From NCBI GenBank assembly GCA_039720395.1, contig CM077823.1, forward strand, positions 35,732,371 through 35,796,370: a stretch of 64,000 bases of DNA. The letters run 5' to 3'. Source of the stretch: Liquidambar formosana (Eukaryota > Streptophyta > Magnoliopsida > Saxifragales > Altingiaceae). Positions 23,130-35,512 of the stretch are shown here, in pieces (position 1 is the first letter of the stretch; each line of letters starts with the position of its first letter). Below the pieces are notes generated by a model that was not told where the DNA came from, did not search any database, and worked only from the letters and a program-made list of their open reading frames with translations. The translations under genes and the position numbers were made by a program.

Positions 23130-25148
23130 TTACTCTGAGACCCTGAAATGAGCAACTTGGATGTTTTCGACATCGAGCTTCTTGAAATTACTTCTCCTTT
23201 TGCTAGCGAAAAACTTTCCCCAGTTGTAGGGATTATATTTGGATGGGTTTTGCTCATTGATCAGCTCTTCCAATGGCTCCACTGTGGTGTAGTGCGGCGG
23301 GTTGAAGAAAAATGCAATGGAAAGCCTGTCCTTCGCAGGGTTTGCCACCACCCTGTGCTCCACGCTCTCATACTTCTCATTGCTCCAAACCTGTATAAAC
23401 ATCCCAATTCGTTTACCATGTTTGAAATTGGCCAAGCATTTAAATTGATATTATGAGTGGTCGGATTTTAATTAGCTATTGCTTAAATTAAGTAATATTA
23501 GATTGAATTATTCCAATGATTGACTGATACAATTGCTGAGTTTTTGAAAAAAAAAAAAAAAAAACACACCTACGCACACATATATATTTACCTGCAAAAT
23601 ATCACCAACATTGATGATATAAGCATCTGGGGTGGGCTTGACTCGAATCCATTCTCCATCTGTTTTCCTCTTCACTTCCAATCCTCCAACATCATCCTGA
23701 GCAAGAATAGTCAAGGCACTGATATCCTTGTGTCGACCAACACCAAGAGCAAGATGGGGAACAGGGCAAGGTGGATAGTGATTGAACCGGACGAAGCTCA
23801 TTTGGTCTTCAAAGTAGCCGTTCAATCGATTCCACGGCAAGCCTAAGCTCAGGCAGATAAGTTGCAGCAACTTTTTAGAGAGTTTTTCCACTTCTTGAGC
23901 ATATTCTTTGCATGCTCCCCTGGATTTAGGCGGTACATTAGGTCACATAAAACCAAAGTGCCAAAATCATTTAGGTCAAAAGAAACAAATGAGAACCCTT
24001 TTGTGTCAATTTGACAAAGTAAACTACATTTTAGGAGTATAATTAAACACCCACTAATCAGCAAAAAGAAAATTACAAAGCCCACTGAGAGGCGGCTTCA
24101 AAATATCAAAATATTTTTTAAAATTTTGTATTCATTGTTTCATACTACTAATTAAATTGGTTCCACCGAAACTGAAAATTCCTATGTTCATCTCTTAGTC
24201 CCACATGTTGAGGCATGTACGTATCTCTACATGTCTATGTATCCGTCGACACTGCTCATGTTAGGTAGATTCCAAGAAAAACGATGAGAGAGGGCTTCTA
24301 TATTTTCTTGTGTTAGTCCATTATTGCAAAATTAATGATAGACACATGTAGTGCACGAAAGCATAACTTAATGTAGGCACTTAATATCACACTTTTCTTC
24401 TTCTTTTTAAAAAAGAACTATCATAAAAAGTAGTAGTAATTCATGGTTTCGATTATTGTAGTATTGGATATTTGGATGACATGTGCCAATTAAAAACGCA
24501 TAGGACTCACATGAATGTTAAGACATGTAAACATGTACATGTGTGCCATTAAAAAATACATAGGACTCACATAGTTAGACACGCATTTGCATATCCACAT
24601 GTCCGTCATTGCTTATACTAGTTATACCAAAATAAAAAGATAAAAAAATGTCAAGAGAATACTTCTAGGGCATGTAAAAAGCAAAATTACCTAAATTCAG
24701 GAGGGGATTCAGGCAACCGATTCAGCAACTCAATAACTTCCTTGTCATCAGGTTCATGGGAAGCCGGGACCAGCACCGGCTCATTCACAGAAAAATCGAA
24801 ATTCTCTTTCCAATCCCTCACGTTCTTAGTATGCTCTGTATCATAATACCCCAGTGGATTCACTTCATCTCTCCCCACCTTCTTTTTCTCCTCCTTCGAC
24901 TGGGCGAAGAATTTCCTCGCCGCTGTCTCCATATTGCGAAGAACATCCAACCGCACCCCATGGTTGATCACTTGGAAGAAACCCCAGTCCTTGCATGCAC
25001 TGCCTATCTGAGCAACAAGAGCAGCAATGGCACGAAGGTCGGATGAATTTGTCGCCGAAAGATCGATCACCGGGATATCTTCGGCTTCGACGATGGTGGG
25101 TTTAGGCCTGTGTTCAATGTCTTGAATGAAGGCTGGATCAACTTCCAT
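23130..25148 (-). CDS. 2-oxoglutarate/Fe(II) dioxygenase 4, intact
   Basis: Exons 24691-25148, 23592-23919 and 23130-23390 splice to 1047 bp, encoding 348 aa. One codon is missing near the start (MEVDPAF instead of MGEVDPAF). Iron ligands are His216, Asp218 and His274; the 2OG motif is Arg284-Leu-Ser286 rather than Arg-Phe-Ser. It is the most diverged array member (GVRLDVLRNMETAARKFF, NRLPESPPEFR, GVGRHKDISALT), with Ile-Ser replacing Gly-Gly after the iron-binding HxD. It lies outside the A/B duplication and probably arose earlier. Intron positions and phases equal the other copies. A TATA box is about 126 bp upstream of the ATG. Substrate unknown. Confidence 0.92.
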
Positions 25149-25273
25149 GTCTGGTTGATTATTGATATGGTTGGAGAGCTAGATATGGTGTTTTCTTTGT
25201 ATTGTTTTTTTTTTCACTTTTTCGGTTGAAGGTAGAATGGTTATTTTGGAACACAAGCTAGTGGGACGATTGG

Positions 25274-25282
25274 ATTTATATA
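25274..25282 (-). promoter_or_regulatory. TATA box of 2OGD-4
   Basis: TATATAAAT on the minus strand, about 126 bp upstream of the ATG at 25148. Confidence 0.5.
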
Positions 25283-25289
25283 GGTAAAG

Positions 25290-26665
25290 TGGGTAAGTGT
25301 AGTACGGTTCTGTTTTGGAAGATATGTGTCATGGCTAACGTTGGGTGCTTTTTTTTTAATTACGGGTCTAACTTTACTTTAGTCACAAAGTCCATGTCAA
25401 GATTATTAGCTCCAACAATAACAATCCCAATGGAAATTGGAAAACCACAAATGTTTATGGAGCGACTCTTTCTATAGACATGATACGTATTCTCTTTTGA
25501 TCATGTATCTGACCACTTTAAAGGAGTGGGGGAGGCTATACAAATTTTCCCAACAAAAAAAAAAAAAATTCATTTCAGGATGGGCACCTGTTCATAGGAA
25601 AAGGCTCATCAATTGCGACTAACAGTAGCATTTCTTTTCTATGAAATATGCCAACTTTTAACATCAATTTGATATTTTTTCAAGGTCTTCATTTAAGTAA
25701 TGAGTAATTCAAAAAGGAAAAAATTAATATATATATATATATACTTGTAACCTCTCCAGCTGGTAGGGAGGTTGATCTCTTACCGTACTCCACCACATGC
25801 TTAAATAATCAAAGAAAATTAATCGTGCCCATGTATCTCTATGTTCACGTAATTATCAATACATGTCTATTTGTCTACATATTTATATTTAGATATTCAT
25901 TTTTTTTTTCAATTAAGTCAGTCGCCTTTTAATTTCGTCCCTGATTGCAAGTGGGGATTATTACTGTTAACCAATGTGTTTATTATGCCAAGAAAATAAC
26001 AATCCCCAATAAAAATCAAGAAAGTCCAATTTCTATCAATAATATTATCCAAATGTGGAAAAATAACAATGCCCACTTCAAATTTGTAAGAGGAAGGGGA
26101 TTTTGCATGTGCGTAAAATGGAGGGGAAAAGTAGCATGGTGTGTTTATTGCGTCACTGCATGCCTAATGCTTTTTGCACCCATAGCTATAGGTGTGACTC
26201 TTTTTTTCTCCCTTCCTCGTACAGATCAACCCCAAAGGATTTTGCTACGTATCCTAAGAAAATCGTTTACTGTCCTTGCGTGGAAATTTCCGGTCCATGT
26301 GGGGGTAGGTGAAGTACCTGAATGAGTTTCCCTTTATCAGTCTCCCAATAGAAGCCAAGTATCGGTTGTAATGTAAAATCCGTGTGCAGAGTTAATTTGT
26401 TAATTTTTATTAATTTTCCTATATGAGAAAAAAAATTAAAAAATAAAAAATGCTGGGACTTCATGCATGTTGAAGAATCGAAGAGATCATCAAGAAATTA
26501 TTTCGATTTCTGAATGAGTGCAATCTTGTGGGCATAGCTAAAAGTAATAGAACAATAACCAAGTGTCACACCCACTCTAAAATGGCAACTATATACAAAT
26601 AAAACTAATAAGAATTAAAGGCGTATGATGGAGTTAAGAATTTCCCCATAAAAGTTTCAAGGAGT
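25290..26665. other. Intergenic, 2OGD-4 upstream to FAM114-like 3' end
   Basis: Contains at 26149-26170 the block also found upstream of 2OGD-1 and 2OGD-2, and a TA microsatellite near 25728. The ORF at 25945-26325 has no recognisable domain and is not called. Confidence 0.5.
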
Positions 26666-27437
26666 TCAAACAGCAGGCATTGAGGTTGAGAGAACTACGA
26701 ATGACAAGTATTGGAGCCCATCCTGAATTTTGCCCACAGCTGTTATCTGATCAGCTTGCAGATGTTTGGACACGGCATTTGCCTTTTCCTGGATTGATGT
26801 CTGAGGAAGAGCCTCATGAGAATCAGCAGTAGCACCTTTTATGGCTGCTAGGTACGCTTCAGCTACATCAGATATGCCTGAGCAATGCATTGAAATTCAG
26901 ATTGTCAAGTAAAATCATCTTTCAGCATTGTATAAATTTCCATGTATAGATAATAATAAGAATAAGGAAAATATACCCAAAATCTTAAATCAACATAGCC
27001 TTAGTCATTAGAGAGATAATCAGCTAAGCTTTTCTTTTGGGGTCTATTCAGTGATTATTTCTCTAATGACTAAGGCTATGTGGGGACCTTTGAGAAAAAA
27101 AGCACTTCATTTAATCAAAGCAAAATTAAACAACTGAAGAGATGGAATGCAGAAAATGCACCTGTGATAAAGCTGTGGGAAACTGCTTCCACATTTCCTG
27201 TCATTGATAGTGCTCTTGTTCTAATTATCTTAGCTTTTTCAACAGAATCCTCAGGCCAGTCAATTTTCACTGTATCCTCATCAGCATCTTCATCCTGAAC
27301 TTTGCTTGAATTAGAGATGATGGATTTTCCAAGCATCAGAAGTTGAGACACCGCAAAACAGCACATTTCTGAAAGTCTCTGCATAGACAGGTAGTTCCCA
27401 GTCAATCACCCTCACAGAGTAAAACCCCTGGTTACTA

Positions 27438-27486
<49 letters not shown>

Positions 27487-30400
27487 GTTCATATTAAAAA
27501 GCCCAGATATGTCCATACATGAACCCCCTCTGAGTGTAGAGACTCCAGTCTGCCAGCAGTCCTTTGGATTATGTCATTTGCAGCCAGTCCGGTTAGGGCA
27601 CTTGTGAACCTACAAAATGTAACAATATTATTAAAGTGATTTTGTTCAGAATAACAGAATTCAAATTCCAGATACCCTATTAAAGAGACCAGGTCAGAAA
27701 ACAGTGCATAAACCAGTGAAGGATATGGGATACCTTTATACCTTCCATTTCAAACAATCAAATCTATTTAAATTTTTCATCAGATCATTGATAGATATTT
27801 AGAAAATAAAATAATAGAAACTTGATCTGGAACTATAAGCAGGTGGGATCAGAAAACAACCATGCAGACAAGCACATAGTACAGCTTCCTAGAATATTCA
27901 AGTAGATGAAAAGTTCTGGGCTGAAGATACAAAATTAGAGAGTTTGAGGCAACATTACCCTGCAGCCATATCAGCAGCCTTGCTAACACTTGAATCATGT
28001 AAAGTTTTCATCTCATCGCCACATCCCTCAGATCCAGTCTCTATTTTTTTCCCTTTATCTGACTCTACACCACTTCCATCAATTTCAGCACTCAAACTGA
28101 AAATTTGCTGGACCTGTCGAAGCTTTCCATCATAAACAGATTTCTGTTCAGATGATAATTTTGCCTTTCTCCGGTTAAATAACAGTGCATAGTGGTTGGA
28201 CAATGCCTCCAGTTCCTGAAAGTCATTACAGTTTAACAGCTTCAACAGAATTATCATCGCAAGTATTAATTAAAAAATTCTAGTATCCAAAAGAAAAAAA
28301 GTAACCTCTAACTGTTCTGGCCCCCCATATATATAGAAGCATCTATCAAATGTCACTTCCTCAAATAATTGATCCTCATCAGCTTGTAGTTCACCTTCTT
28401 TTGATTTCTTCTCAACTTCAATACCAGTCTCTGTGATCAGTAAATCCATGGTCTCCTTACCTACAAGTTCAAGCACTTGAATTCCCTTTGCAGTAAAAGC
28501 TTTTCCAGTCTGTATCACAAAGTCAGACAATAAGCAATGATGAACAAAATTAATAAGCAACATGATGAGTGTCATGCAACAAACCTCTATTAAGGATGGT
28601 GCAACAGAACCAGCTCCTGCAGGTAGACCACCATGCTGAATAGATTCAGCAAGGTTTACAGCAGAATTCTCAATCCTGGAGAACAACAATCACTTAATTA
28701 CCAAATGAAGTAGCAAAGGATTGTGGGTATGAAATGAAGTGATTGTGATCTATTCAAAATAATAAATACGGACCAGAAAGGAGAAACGACGAGGAAAATC
28801 ATTGAAAATGGTTTTTAAGCATTGAAAAAAAAATATGAGAATATAGAATGCACTTCTCTTAGAAATTACCAAATATTATAAATGAAGGATGCAAGGAAGG
28901 CAAGATCAACACAATATTTATTATTTTGAATGAGTCACAAATTCACAATCAATCACTTTGCTCTATCACCACAACTCTCTGCACAGGGGAACATAAGTCT
29001 ATCAAGTTATGCAACTTTAATCATTGTCTTAGTGAATTTGTTATCCACACTACAAAACAAGTACATCTGTATTCCAATCCTGAATACTGTGTCCTAAAAA
29101 CTATGCAATTCCTGTCCCATTAATTTCTGTCTAAAGGATTGACAATTTTCATGTTTTCTCATATTGATTTTTGTTCATTCTTCTTACTAATCCTTTTTAT
29201 CTCAGATAGATCCAACTTTGTTACCCAAGTCCTTGACATACCTTGAATTATTAATCCACAAGCATCACTCCAATATTTTCAGGATCTTACCACCAAAAAT
29301 CACCTTTCTAAGACTTCATTATTATCCAAACCACCTATATGGGAACCCAAAACCCACAAACCCCACGTTACCTCTAAACTCTAGTCCCGAATTCCAAAAA
29401 CAAACTTGGTTGAATTCCAAATACCAAGCTTGCAGAACTTCCAACAAATCCTCCAAATTCCAACCTATTAAATCATGGTATTAAAACCTTAACTCTCATA
29501 GTTCTGAATTCAAAGATAAATTATATTAGCTTCATGAGAAATTGAATCAACTTTTGGGCTGCAGGCATCAACCAATGACTTAACTAGCATGTATGTTAAT
29601 TGTTATCCAGAACACTCTCTTTAATCTGCAATATGGATTATTCTTGTTTTCCTCTAGAGCACAATTAATGATCAATAGAGTAAAATTTTCTTCATAAAAA
29701 ATAGAGTAAAATTTAAAATTTCAGTTGCAATGCATACATACTTGTGAACCAAATTGGAACCCCCTTTCCATGCACTTCCTAATGCCTGCCATGCTCCTGA
29801 AGCCAAATTCTCCACAGAATTGTCAAGAACCTTTAAACCCTGCATGTGTTAAAAAATTTGAAACAATGGAGTAATTAATAAAATCAATAAAAACAGGTAT
29901 TATCATACATTGATAAAAATAAAAAAATAAAAAATTACATATAAAATTGACATGTCCTGGCTGCAACTAGATTGGACTAAAAGAGTACAAGCATTTGTTG
30001 ACAGTATGCCATGACCATATTCAGAAATTTTTTTAGAGCAATTAAGATACAATACTAACATAAATAAATAAATAAATATGCTGCTAAGAAAACAGATATG
30101 TTGAAATCTAAAGAACACAAATGGTGCATTAATGGCCCCAATAACTTCAGATGAGATTAAAATTCAAGGAAGTAGAAATAGATAGTGTTAATTACATGCT
30201 TCCAATTGCATATAAGCAACCTGATGTGGAAGAACTACCATCCATCAGGATGGAAAACACAAACAAAAGCATGCTAACCAGAAGTGCAATAACTCATTAC
30301 AGTGTCAAATATTAATATACTCACAATAAACACTTGGATTCTCATTAATAAGACTCACCTGGCCAAGAAGCGATTCCTCACTAGCTTTCTCCAGTTTCTC

Positions 30401-31671
30401 CAGAGTAGACTTTCGTAGCTTGTCATTCTCATCTTCAGTTTTCTCTTCAATTGCAGATTCTCCCGACGCTTCCTCGTCCTTAGAAGATTCTGAGTCCTCA
30501 TCCATGTTTTGCAAATCCGCAATGTTCTTTGCTGCAGTCTTAGCAACAACAGCCGCCTATATCCACAATAGCATTATTCACCAAAATTGCAAGAACTATC
30601 CTAAGACATTCAAAAGCATAGTACTCAATAATTTACTGGGAAGCCTGCTTGCAGAAAATAGACCAACATGTGTTAGGCTCCATTATCTTTTCTATGACAG
30701 TGCATAGTCATCACCACTGACCCTTGTAGCCTTGCAGTACCAAAAAAGAAGATAATGCATAGTCATCCTCCTGATAAATTCATCTTCGTGGAGTACAGAA
30801 TGAACATTACTTTTGAGCAATTCAGAAAGCATTGAACAGCTTAACTTTTCCATTTACTCAAAGTATTTCCACTCATAACATTTCGAAACTTCCGCACATC
30901 AAAAAGTATTAACTACAAAATGAGTCTAGTGCTGCATTTCCGTTTTATTTAAAAATAAACAAATTCAATCACATTTCTACTCAAAAGGGCAGGGTCGAAT
31001 GTTTTCGGTCACGAACATTTTACAATTCGCACATCCCGAAAGTATAACTACCAAAATGATGTCTACTGCTACATCCCTACATGACAACCAATCACATTCT
31101 AAAATATCACATAACAATTCATTTCTTGACAAAAGTAGCTTTAATTTTATTTTATTTTATTTTTTAATTTTTTTAATTTTTGGAGGGAAAAGGAAAAATC
31201 AACAGGGAAACACCATGAGTATCTATTCAGAAATTAGATTCAGAAGAAGGGGAAAAGGGAGGCAAATAAAAGCATAACACTGAATTGCTTTTCAAGTGAG
31301 GAATCTGAAACGCATCCGCACCAATCCCTTAACCTAATATTAGATCTGACATTCAAGCATCTTTATTTCCGTACATAAATTCACTAGAATCACTGTGTCT
31401 TAACCCTAAATTTGAAACGGAAATGATATGAATAGAAAACCCAAATATATATATATATATATATCGAGAGAGAGAGATAGCGTACATTGCGAGAGATCTC
31501 TTCGGCGGCGACAGTGGCGGCCTTTTGAAGATCTGAGAGGACGGAAAGAGGAGAGAAACCCCAACCACCCCATCCTCCTCCTCCGCCTTTTGACGGTGGT
31601 GGTGCTGCTACTTCTTCTTCTTCTTTTTCAACCTCTTCCTCCTCCTGAGGAGATTTCTTGTTTTCCTCCAT
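26666..31671 (-). CDS. FAM114 (NOXP20)-like protein
   Basis: Nine exons with GT-AG borders and consistent phases: 31486-31671, 30359-30556, 29742-29839, 28585-28675, 28306-28509, 27959-28215, 27525-27609, 27162-27378 and 26666-26877. The spliced CDS is 1548 bp, encoding 515 aa. The N-terminus is Glu-rich, then a Gly-Trp patch (GGGGGWGGWGFSPLS) typical of FAM114 proteins. An acidic Ser/Glu-rich linker follows, then amphipathic stretches and a VLELVGKETMDLL segment that I recognise from the family core. The C-terminal half is mostly helical. The start is the only ATG preceding the conserved GWGGWG. FAM114 proteins in animals are Golgi-linked adaptors; the plant role is poorly known. It is single copy here and unrelated to the flanking arrays. 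Intron 7 holds a TA microsatellite (about 27438-27482). Confidence 0.88.
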
Positions 31672-32181
31672 CAATCGACGAAACTCGAACCCTTGATTTT
31701 TGTCTGAGCTCTGTATTGGAAATCTGTCAAAAATGGTTTTCTCTTTAGGAAGTGTTGAAATGCGATCTGTCGGTTAAGTTTGTGATGTCGTATTCAGTGG
31801 AGACGACGAAATGGGCGAGACTTGACGATCTGGTTCTAACTTGTATGGGAAATGAATCCGGGAAGAAGAAACGACGTCGGTTAGTTGGAAGAATGATGAA
31901 GCAAACGACGGCGTTTTATTTTGTTGAGCCAAAAAGGGTTCAGTATTTGGCTATTTGCCCGGTTTGTCCGACTTTAGGGGGCATTTCAAAGATAAAATAG
32001 AATGCAGGTAATGAGGTCCTCAGGCCTAGTGGCATCTTGTTCTGTGTGAGTATATATGCTTTCTCTCTTCTTTCTTTCTTTCCTCCTCTTTTTCCCTTTT
32101 CTATTTTTTTTTTCTTTGGCCTAGTGGCATGTTTTAACCTGTTGTTGGGTCGTTTTTCTTTGTTGAGTATCTTTTTTGTTG
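31672..32181. other. Upstream of FAM114-like gene
   Basis: Probable promoter and 5' UTR. No TATA box is obvious. The short plus-strand ORF at 31752-32000 lacks any recognisable domain. Confidence 0.4.
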
Positions 32182-33155
32182 AGTAATGATACATAGAACC
32201 ACTATTAGAGGACCAAAACATAAGATCACTAATTTGACTGAATTTTATTGATTAATGGTATTAATACCGTTAGTAGTTAAAAAAGAACTTAATATGGGAA
32301 ACCCTCAATTCCCGATTTAGATAAATGTTCTCAAAATTTAGATAAACGGGATTATAGGAGGTTTTCTTAAAATTGTTGTGATTTTTTCCTTTCATTTAGC
32401 GATTCCCAAAAGGAATCATCGACCAAAGTTCCGAAATACTTCTTGCATTCGAGTTCGACGAAATATTAAGATAATTAACCATGACGCATCATACAAAATC
32501 ACAAATTAAATCAATGCAAAAATATTTAGATAATTAACCATGACACATCATATAAAATATGCATTAAAATAATACCACAACTCAACCATTATCATGACAA
32601 ATCAGATAAATTGGGAGTTTTATCATATAACAATAGGCAGTTCCCCCCCCCCCCCCCCCCCCCCCCCCCCAAACCTCCCCCCCCCCCCAAAAAAAAGGAC
32701 AAGTACGTTTTTAGACCATGCATGAATATTCAGATAATTTGTGATTTTTTTTTTAAGATAACAGTAGAAATTCCTTCCCCCATGTATTATTTTTCCCTGA
32801 TTAGTGCCATAAATATTCAAATAAATTGAGATTTTTTTTCTTCAGATAACAGTGTAATGTTTTTAAGATAATACTGAATGTAATATGATACTAAATATGA
32901 TAAATCAGATAAATTGAGAGTTTTATCATATAACAATGGGAAGGTTACAACAATTTTGAGGAAAGCTCCTATAATCCCGTTTATCTAAATTTTGAGAACA
33001 TTTATCTAAATTGGGAATTAAGGGCTTCCCATATTAAGTTTTTTTTTTTTTTTTTTTTAACTACTAACGGTGTTAATACTACTAACCAATCAGATTCAGC
33101 CAAATCAATGGTCTTATATTTTGGTCCTTTAATAGTGGTTCTATGTATCATTACT
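32182..33155. mobile_element. Nonautonomous TIR element with about 200-bp inverted ends
   Basis: Left 32182-32390 and right 32945-33155 are near-perfect inverted repeats (AGTAATGATACATAGAACC, ATTTAGATAAATGTTCTCAA, AAACGGGATTATAGGAG). A 9-bp near-duplication (TCTTTTTTG and TCTTTTTCG) beside the ends suggests a Mutator-like origin. Inside, a poly-C run (about 32643-32670) sits between direct repeats that share CAGATAAATTG and GAGTTTTATCATATAACAAT (about 32601 and 32903). Confidence 0.75.
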
Positions 33156-35512
33156 TCTTTTTCGTTATCACCGGTAATCTCTTGAAAGCCAAAAATTCAA
33201 TGAAGAGAAAATGACTCATTTCTTACCTAAGAAATCATCCACTTTTTTTATTTTATTTTTTATTTTTAATATGGGCAAGGAATCATCCACTTAGCAATTG
33301 TTTGCATGTTCCCTTAAATCGACAAATTAAAAAAAAAAAATGATGGTCTAAGTAAGAGAGTAAATTCAAAATAATTAATAACATTTCATGATGCGTAAAC
33401 TATAGTGAAAGAATTAACACATAACGTCAATTATAATGATGACTTCAATCCTTTTAAATATTTTAATTCAAGGTGATGAATTTATGCATTTAATATTATA
33501 TAAAATTTATTGAATTGTTTTTAATTTCAGTTTGAACACCCAAATAGGCCCACAGTCTCTACTTTTGTAGCTTATCTTAAATTCACAAACTTTCCACCTT
33601 CCTTTTGCTCATGCCCATTAGTGATCGGTTTCTTAAAAATTTCCTTCTATGGGTTGGCTAAAGCTATATCTGATGGTAATCTATTGCCAATCTTGACCAA
33701 GCTGCAGGTACAGGATAGATTAGGGAAAAATCAGGACATTGGATCAAAATTTTCACTTTCAATTTGGAATCTGCTCCAATAATGGGGTGGGGCTAGCTTT
33801 GGGTAATCAAGCAAGGCCTCATTTTGGCTTGGATTTTAAATATTAGAAGCCCTGAGGTATAGTCCGATTGGGCTGGCTAAACTCACAAGAAGTGCTCGCA
33901 CTAGCCTTCATCCAGAAGGGGCTTTTAATTGGAGTTTGCGGGCTGTAAAGCCCTCATTAGCATGAGGCAATTAAAATTTTTATATTGTCTTATTTCTTCA
34001 TATTAATAGACAATCTGTAAACTTTGATTCAGCATGTGACATTTTGAGATGGTATTTACTTACAAGGAGTGCTATCTACTGTCGCGATGGTTCAATGGTT
34101 GAAACGTACGCAATACGTACAGGTGTGAGGAGTGCTATGCATAGCTGTCTTCATGATTGCCTTACACTTACACTTATAGAAAGTTTATAAAGGTTTCCCA
34201 CCTCACCCTTTTGAGGTTGCTCAGCCCTTCTTGTACTCAGATGCTTATTTGTTCATCTATTTCTTGCTTATAAGTCTACTCTGCCAAGCCAAACTCTAGG
34301 CTTTTCTTGTTCGACCATGATTGGTATTTTGCTTGGCTAATCTCGATTTTAAAAGGTTGGGTTAAATTTTAGAACTCATAATCCGATTACGGTGGTTCAG
34401 CACACCTCATTTAAAATGTTAAATTTGAAGAAAAGCTTTAAAATATATCTAATCATAGCATCACGTGAGCTGGGTGAAAATAGGCATGAGCGTGTGAGAC
34501 TTTCCCGAAAAGAAAAAATGGAAAATAGGCCCAAAGGACACGTAACGCATGGTTCCCACGTGGAAGGTACTATCTAGGGACCGTATCCGCACGATCCATC
34601 CACCGGATTTGGCCTTGCATTTTTTCACTAACATAACAAAATTTTTTTTTCTTGGTTTCTTATGATTTGAACAGTGATTCCCTACTCCACCCGTAGGTGC
34701 AACGGCTCTTCCAAGCTGATGTGGTATTTGCTCATTTATTGATTAATATCTGTGAGTACATGCTGTTCATGTGACTTTTATTAATTTTTTTTCTTTCTAA
34801 AAAACCCAACACAAAGGTTGATTTCTTTTTTTCTCCGGTGATGTTTAGTGCCATCCATTTTTTGTTCCATGTTTCACCTTTCAGAATACAGAGAGAAAAA
34901 GAGATAATTTTCTTAAAATAATTACCCATCCCATTAGCAACCATGACAAACCATCGTCGCCATAGACTCTATTTCACCAAAATCAAATCAAATCGCCTAA
35001 TATTTTATCAAATTAAACTAAATCAAAACGCCTTTCTTCAGCGCATTGCAATTCTTTCAATTTGAAAAACGAATGTACAAAGGATCATGGTAGCGTAAGG
35101 TGGTGTTATCGGCATATTGCAGTCCAACGACATTTTTCGTCAAAGAAGAGAGAGGGATGGGTAATCGGTTAGAGAGGGATCTGTTCATTTGTTGGATCCT
35201 TGAATAAAAAGAGAAAAAAAAAAGAGGTGTCTATAGAAGTCACGTGAGCAGCATGTGCTTATAGACACGTGTCATTGTGAAACCAACACCACGTTACTTA
35301 ACAGGAGCCGCTGCTACTACGGGTGGAGTAGCGAAGTACTGTTCGATTGAATTTGCCCTTGACAAGTGTCAACAACAGATGCATGACTTTTGCATTCCCT
35401 CTGTCCACGAGCCAAGGGTGGGGGGAAAGCGCATCACATCATCCCTTTCTTTCTCCCCTGCCAAAGAGATAGAAGACCGATATCGGAGAGCTACAGCTAG
35501 CCAGTTTCCACC
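33156..35512. other. Intergenic, upstream of BAHD-1
   Basis: AT-rich with no recognisable gene; small ORFs at 34392-34577 and 35277-35516 look spurious. The last 300 bp are the probable BAHD-1 promoter. Confidence 0.5.
35241..35273 (+). promoter_or_regulatory. Paired G-boxes upstream of BAHD-1
   Basis: CACGTG at 35241-35246 and the palindrome GACACGTGTC at 35264-35273, about 240-270 bp before the ATG. Such ACGT-core boxes bind bZIP/bHLH factors and often mediate ABA, light or jasmonate responses. Function here is inferred. Confidence 0.45.

Noticed and set aside
25945..26325. 126-aa plus-strand ORF
   Set aside because: No domain, and it overlaps the 22-bp upstream block shared by three 2OGD genes, so it is likely noncoding.
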